From: Chloroflexota bacterium
GTDB taxonomy: Bacteria > Chloroflexota > Dehalococcoidia > SZUA-161 > SpSt-899
Reading direction: 5' to 3'
Assembly (NCBI GenBank): GCA_013203045.1
Contig: JABMQN010000143.1
Coordinates: 1-35,851, forward strand
Length of the DNA stretch: 35,851 nt
Positions within the stretch are counted from its first letter, which is position 1; every line of letters begins with the position of its first letter. Shown here one piece after another: positions 34,131 to 35,851 of the stretch. Made by a program: the position numbers and the translations under genes. The notes beneath the pieces were generated by a model, which was not told the DNA's origin, made no database searches, and saw only the letters and a list, made by a program, of their open reading frames with translations.

Positions 34131-34159
34131 AGCCTAGCAGAGTTACCCACCATTGACAA
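34131..34159 (-). promoter_or_regulatory. Promoter of hpt
   Basis: On the minus strand TTGTCA (34159-34154), a 17-bp spacer ending in TGC, and TAGGCT (34136-34131). The extended -10 TGn resembles that of the structured RNA. Confidence 0.55.
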
Positions 34160-34394
34160 GCTGACTATTGCGGCTATCGAAAAACAGGGGTCAGGGATCA
34201 GCAGGAACAATCCTGTGTGATCCTCAAATACCAACATTCAAATATCAAAACGTATAATCGGGAGACAGGGAGCAGCATAGGGGCAAGACGTACGGCAAAG
34301 GGGGCAATCAATAGACTTCGTGTCCTTCGTGCCTGCGCGCTGTAGCGCTATGGAGCGCAAGCGTGGTTGATAAGGTGAGGAGGATGGGGGAGGA

Positions 34395-34412
34395 CTGATA
34401 ACTGATAACTGA
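34395..34412. repeat. CTGATAA tandem repeat
   Basis: Two perfect CTGATAA copies and a partial third (CTGA) lie 21 bp upstream of the apt -35. It could be a transcription-factor site or a remnant of a dispersed intergenic repeat. Confidence 0.4.
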
Positions 34413-34432
34413 CTGCTGACAGCTATTACACA

Positions 34433-34461
34433 TTGACTTGGATAGTTGGCCTTGTTATAAT
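34433..34461 (+). promoter_or_regulatory. Sigma70-type promoter of apt
   Basis: TTGACT at 34433-34438 and a perfect TATAAT at 34456-34461 with a 17-bp spacer, 56 bp upstream of the apt ATG. Confidence 0.85.
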
Positions 34462-34516
34462 TCACGGGAATTGACACCCAGAGTGGATTAGCTGTTTTTT
34501 AAGAGGAGCACCTTTT

Positions 34517-35056
34517 ATGTCAAAGCGCATTGCCAAAAAGATCCTTGAAGTTAAAGACTTCCCCAAGCCGGGAATCGGTTTTAAGGATATCACCCCGGTT
34601 CTTCATGATCCGGAGACTTTCAGGCACACTATTCTATTGATGTCATCATGGGCCTCAACGAAAGAGCCCGACATAGTTGTGGGCATCGAAAGCCGCGGCT
34701 TCATATTTGGTGCACCTATCGCACTTCAAATTGGCGCCGGTTTTGTCCCGGTGAGAAAACGCGGCAAACTGCCACGTGAAACGATTGAAATAGAAGCACC
34801 CAATGAATATGCTATTGAGTATTTTGAAATTCATGCTGATGATATTCAAAAAGGGCAACGAGTAGTGATCGTTGATGATCTCCTAGCGACCGGCGGATCG
34901 CTGGCAAGTGCTATTGAACTGGTTAAAAAGCTCGGTGGGGAAGTCGTGGGGGTTGTGCTCGTAGTGGAACTCGCTTTCCTGGCAGGGTTGGAGAAAATCA
35001 AAAAAGCGTACCCGGACATCGAAGTATTCACGCTGGTACAATACGATGAGGAATGA
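34517..35056 (+). CDS. apt: Adenine phosphoribosyltransferase
   Basis: Converts adenine and PRPP to AMP. The 179-aa protein has the family start FPKPGIGFKDITPVL (15-29), VGIESRGFIFG (55-65) and the PRPP loop VVIVDDLLATGG at 116-127. AGAGGAG lies about 9 nt before the ATG and a near-consensus promoter is upstream. It is divergent from hpt, so both purine-salvage genes may share upstream control. Confidence 0.97.
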   Translation: MSKRIAKKILEVKDFPKPGIGFKDITPVLHDPETFRHTILLMSSWASTKEPDIVVGIESRGFIFGAPIALQIGAGFVPVRKRGKLPRETIEIEAPNEYAIEYFEIHADDIQKGQRVVIVDDLLATGGSLASAIELVKKLGGEVVGVVLVVELAFLAGLEKIKKAYPDIEVFTLVQYDEE

Positions 35057-35161
35057 TGCCATTATACCAGCATCAGACAATACATAGATTACGTCAATAA
35101 TTGAGTATAAATTCACCCAGTCTTAGCCATTATCCTACTTAATGTTGAAGGCAGTTTAAAG

Positions 35162-35785
35162 ATGAGTCTGTTCATCCTCTTCGAAGGCGTGGAAGGAAGC
35201 GGTAAGAGTACCCAGGCCAAAGCCCTTAAACGTCGATTTGTCAAATTGGGGTTGCCTGTGGTTCTGGTTAAAGAACCCGGGAGTACCGCAGTTGGGAGTG
35301 CATCCAGAAGGCTTCTCAAGCATCGACTGGATATTCGAATTGACCCTGTCACCGAACTTCTCCTTTTCAATGCCGCCCGTTCTCAACTCATCGCGGAGGT
35401 TATTCGTCCCGCTCTTGATAAAGACCAGATCGTCATCTGTGACCGCTATGCTGAATCAACTCTGGCTTACCAGGGATACGGACGTGGGCTGGATCCAAAT
35501 ACCATCCGAACCATCAACGAAATTGCCACCGGAGGGCTCCGCCCTGACCTCATCATTCTCCCGGACATCGATGTCGAAGAAGGTCTTTCTCGAAAAGGTA
35601 CCGCAGCTACCAATGACCGCTTTGAAAGGGAGGATATCTCATTTCATCGCCGGGTGCGACAGGGCTATTTGGAAATGGGCAGAGAGGAACCGGACCGCTG
35701 GTTTGTGATTGATTCCACACTGACAAAGCGAAAGATTTCCGATCTGATCTGGCAAAAAGTTCAGCGTTATCTCCCTCAAACTTAG
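35162..35785 (+). CDS. tmk: Thymidylate kinase
   Basis: Phosphorylates dTMP to dTDP. The 207-aa protein has the P-loop FEGVEGSGKST at 7-17, the substrate-binding DRYAEST at 94-100 with YQGYGRG after it, and the LID region with DRFEREDISFHRRVRQGY. It follows apt by 105 bp on the same strand. Upstream GAAGG is only a fair ribosome binding site. Confidence 0.95.
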   Translation: MSLFILFEGVEGSGKSTQAKALKRRFVKLGLPVVLVKEPGSTAVGSASRRLLKHRLDIRIDPVTELLLFNAARSQLIAEVIRPALDKDQIVICDRYAESTLAYQGYGRGLDPNTIRTINEIATGGLRPDLIILPDIDVEEGLSRKGTAATNDRFEREDISFHRRVRQGYLEMGREEPDRWFVIDSTLTKRKISDLIWQKVQRYLPQT

Positions 35786-35851
35786 GACAAAATCCCCCTT
35801 CCCCCCCCCCTTTTACGAAATGGCAATCGCATTTAAAATAAACGTCAGACC
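35786..35851. other. Window end with poly-C run
   Basis: After tmk there is a C5-TT-C10-T4 homopolymer stretch (35794-35814) and no gene before the window ends. The long C run is an expected place for length errors. Confidence 0.5.

Larger units (their letters stand above)
34092..34516. other. Intergenic region between divergent hpt and apt
   Basis: No gene is seen. The region holds the hpt promoter (34131-34159), a small GCGCT-ATGG-AGCGC hairpin near 34343-34360, a CTGATAA tandem repeat (34395-34412) and the apt promoter (34433-34461). The middle part has mixed low-complexity text resembling dispersed intergenic repeats. Confidence 0.5.

Noticed and set aside
35794-35814. Poly-C run as a phase-variable tract
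   Set aside because: It is outside any visible promoter or coding frame and lies at the window end, where context is missing; it may be a sequencing artefact.
1-35851. tRNA, rRNA, CRISPR arrays, integrases, insertion sequences
   Set aside because: No TPsiC-like GGTTCGAATCC blocks with cloverleaf context, no regularly spaced repeats and no transposase or recombinase motifs were found by eye.

Overview
The window reads as a stretch of chromosome from an anaerobic, Gram-positive-like or Chloroflexota-type bacterium. My best guess is class Dehalococcoidia. That guess rests on the gene mix: non-pyrrolysine MttB methyltransferases with a corrinoid protein, a TIGR03960-type radical SAM protein, an EF-G-like second factor, a CTC-type L25, paired RCK/TrkA proteins, and a GNAT fused to an ADP-forming acyl-CoA synthetase. 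It is inference from gene content; there is no rRNA or tRNA here to confirm it. Shine-Dalgarno sequences are strong, TTG starts are common, and several promoters are near-consensus -35/-10 pairs with 17-18 bp spacers.

Layout. 0.1-3.2 kb (+): a MoxR ATPase, a CoxE-like VWA protein and an unrecognised TIM-barrel-like protein. 3.2-5.9 kb: a tail-anchored small protein (-), a B12-binding-like radical SAM protein (+), and a zinc-ribbon/DUF4234 membrane protein (-). 6.2-11.6 kb (+): a tight five-gene operon with an ABC-F ATPase, two tandem paralogous SAM methyltransferases, an ABC-2 ATPase and its permease. 11.6-14.1 kb (-): asparagine synthetase followed by a decayed metallo-beta-lactamase-fold gene (two frameshifts and a stop). 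14.2-20.1 kb (-): a five-gene corrinoid methyltransferase operon containing a MetH-activation-like protein, two MttB homologues, a corrinoid protein and a cysteine-less asparagine-synthetase-like ligase, closed by an intrinsic terminator.

20.2-22.9 kb (+): release factor RF1, its methyltransferase PrmC, and a stand-alone biotin carrier protein with a terminator. 23.0-25.8 kb (-): EF-G-like GTPase and L25/CTC. 26.0-27.8 kb (+): an S41 C-terminal processing protease and two small membrane or envelope proteins. 27.8-30.2 kb (-): a universal stress protein, two RCK/TrkA proteins and prephenate dehydratase. 30.37-30.70 kb (-): no long ORF, but a complete transcription unit with promoter, about 295 nt of structured RNA and a terminator. 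30.8-34.1 kb (-): hypoxanthine phosphoribosyltransferase and the large GNAT/acyl-CoA synthetase fusion. 34.4-35.8 kb (+): adenine phosphoribosyltransferase and thymidylate kinase.

The two most interesting items are the candidate stand-alone structured RNA at about 30370-30664 (-) and the corrinoid methyltransferase operon that carries a glutaminase-dead AsnB homologue as its last gene. The ABC-F/methyltransferase/exporter operon looks like a drug-response or self-protection module. No tRNA, rRNA, CRISPR array, transposase or integrase was seen.
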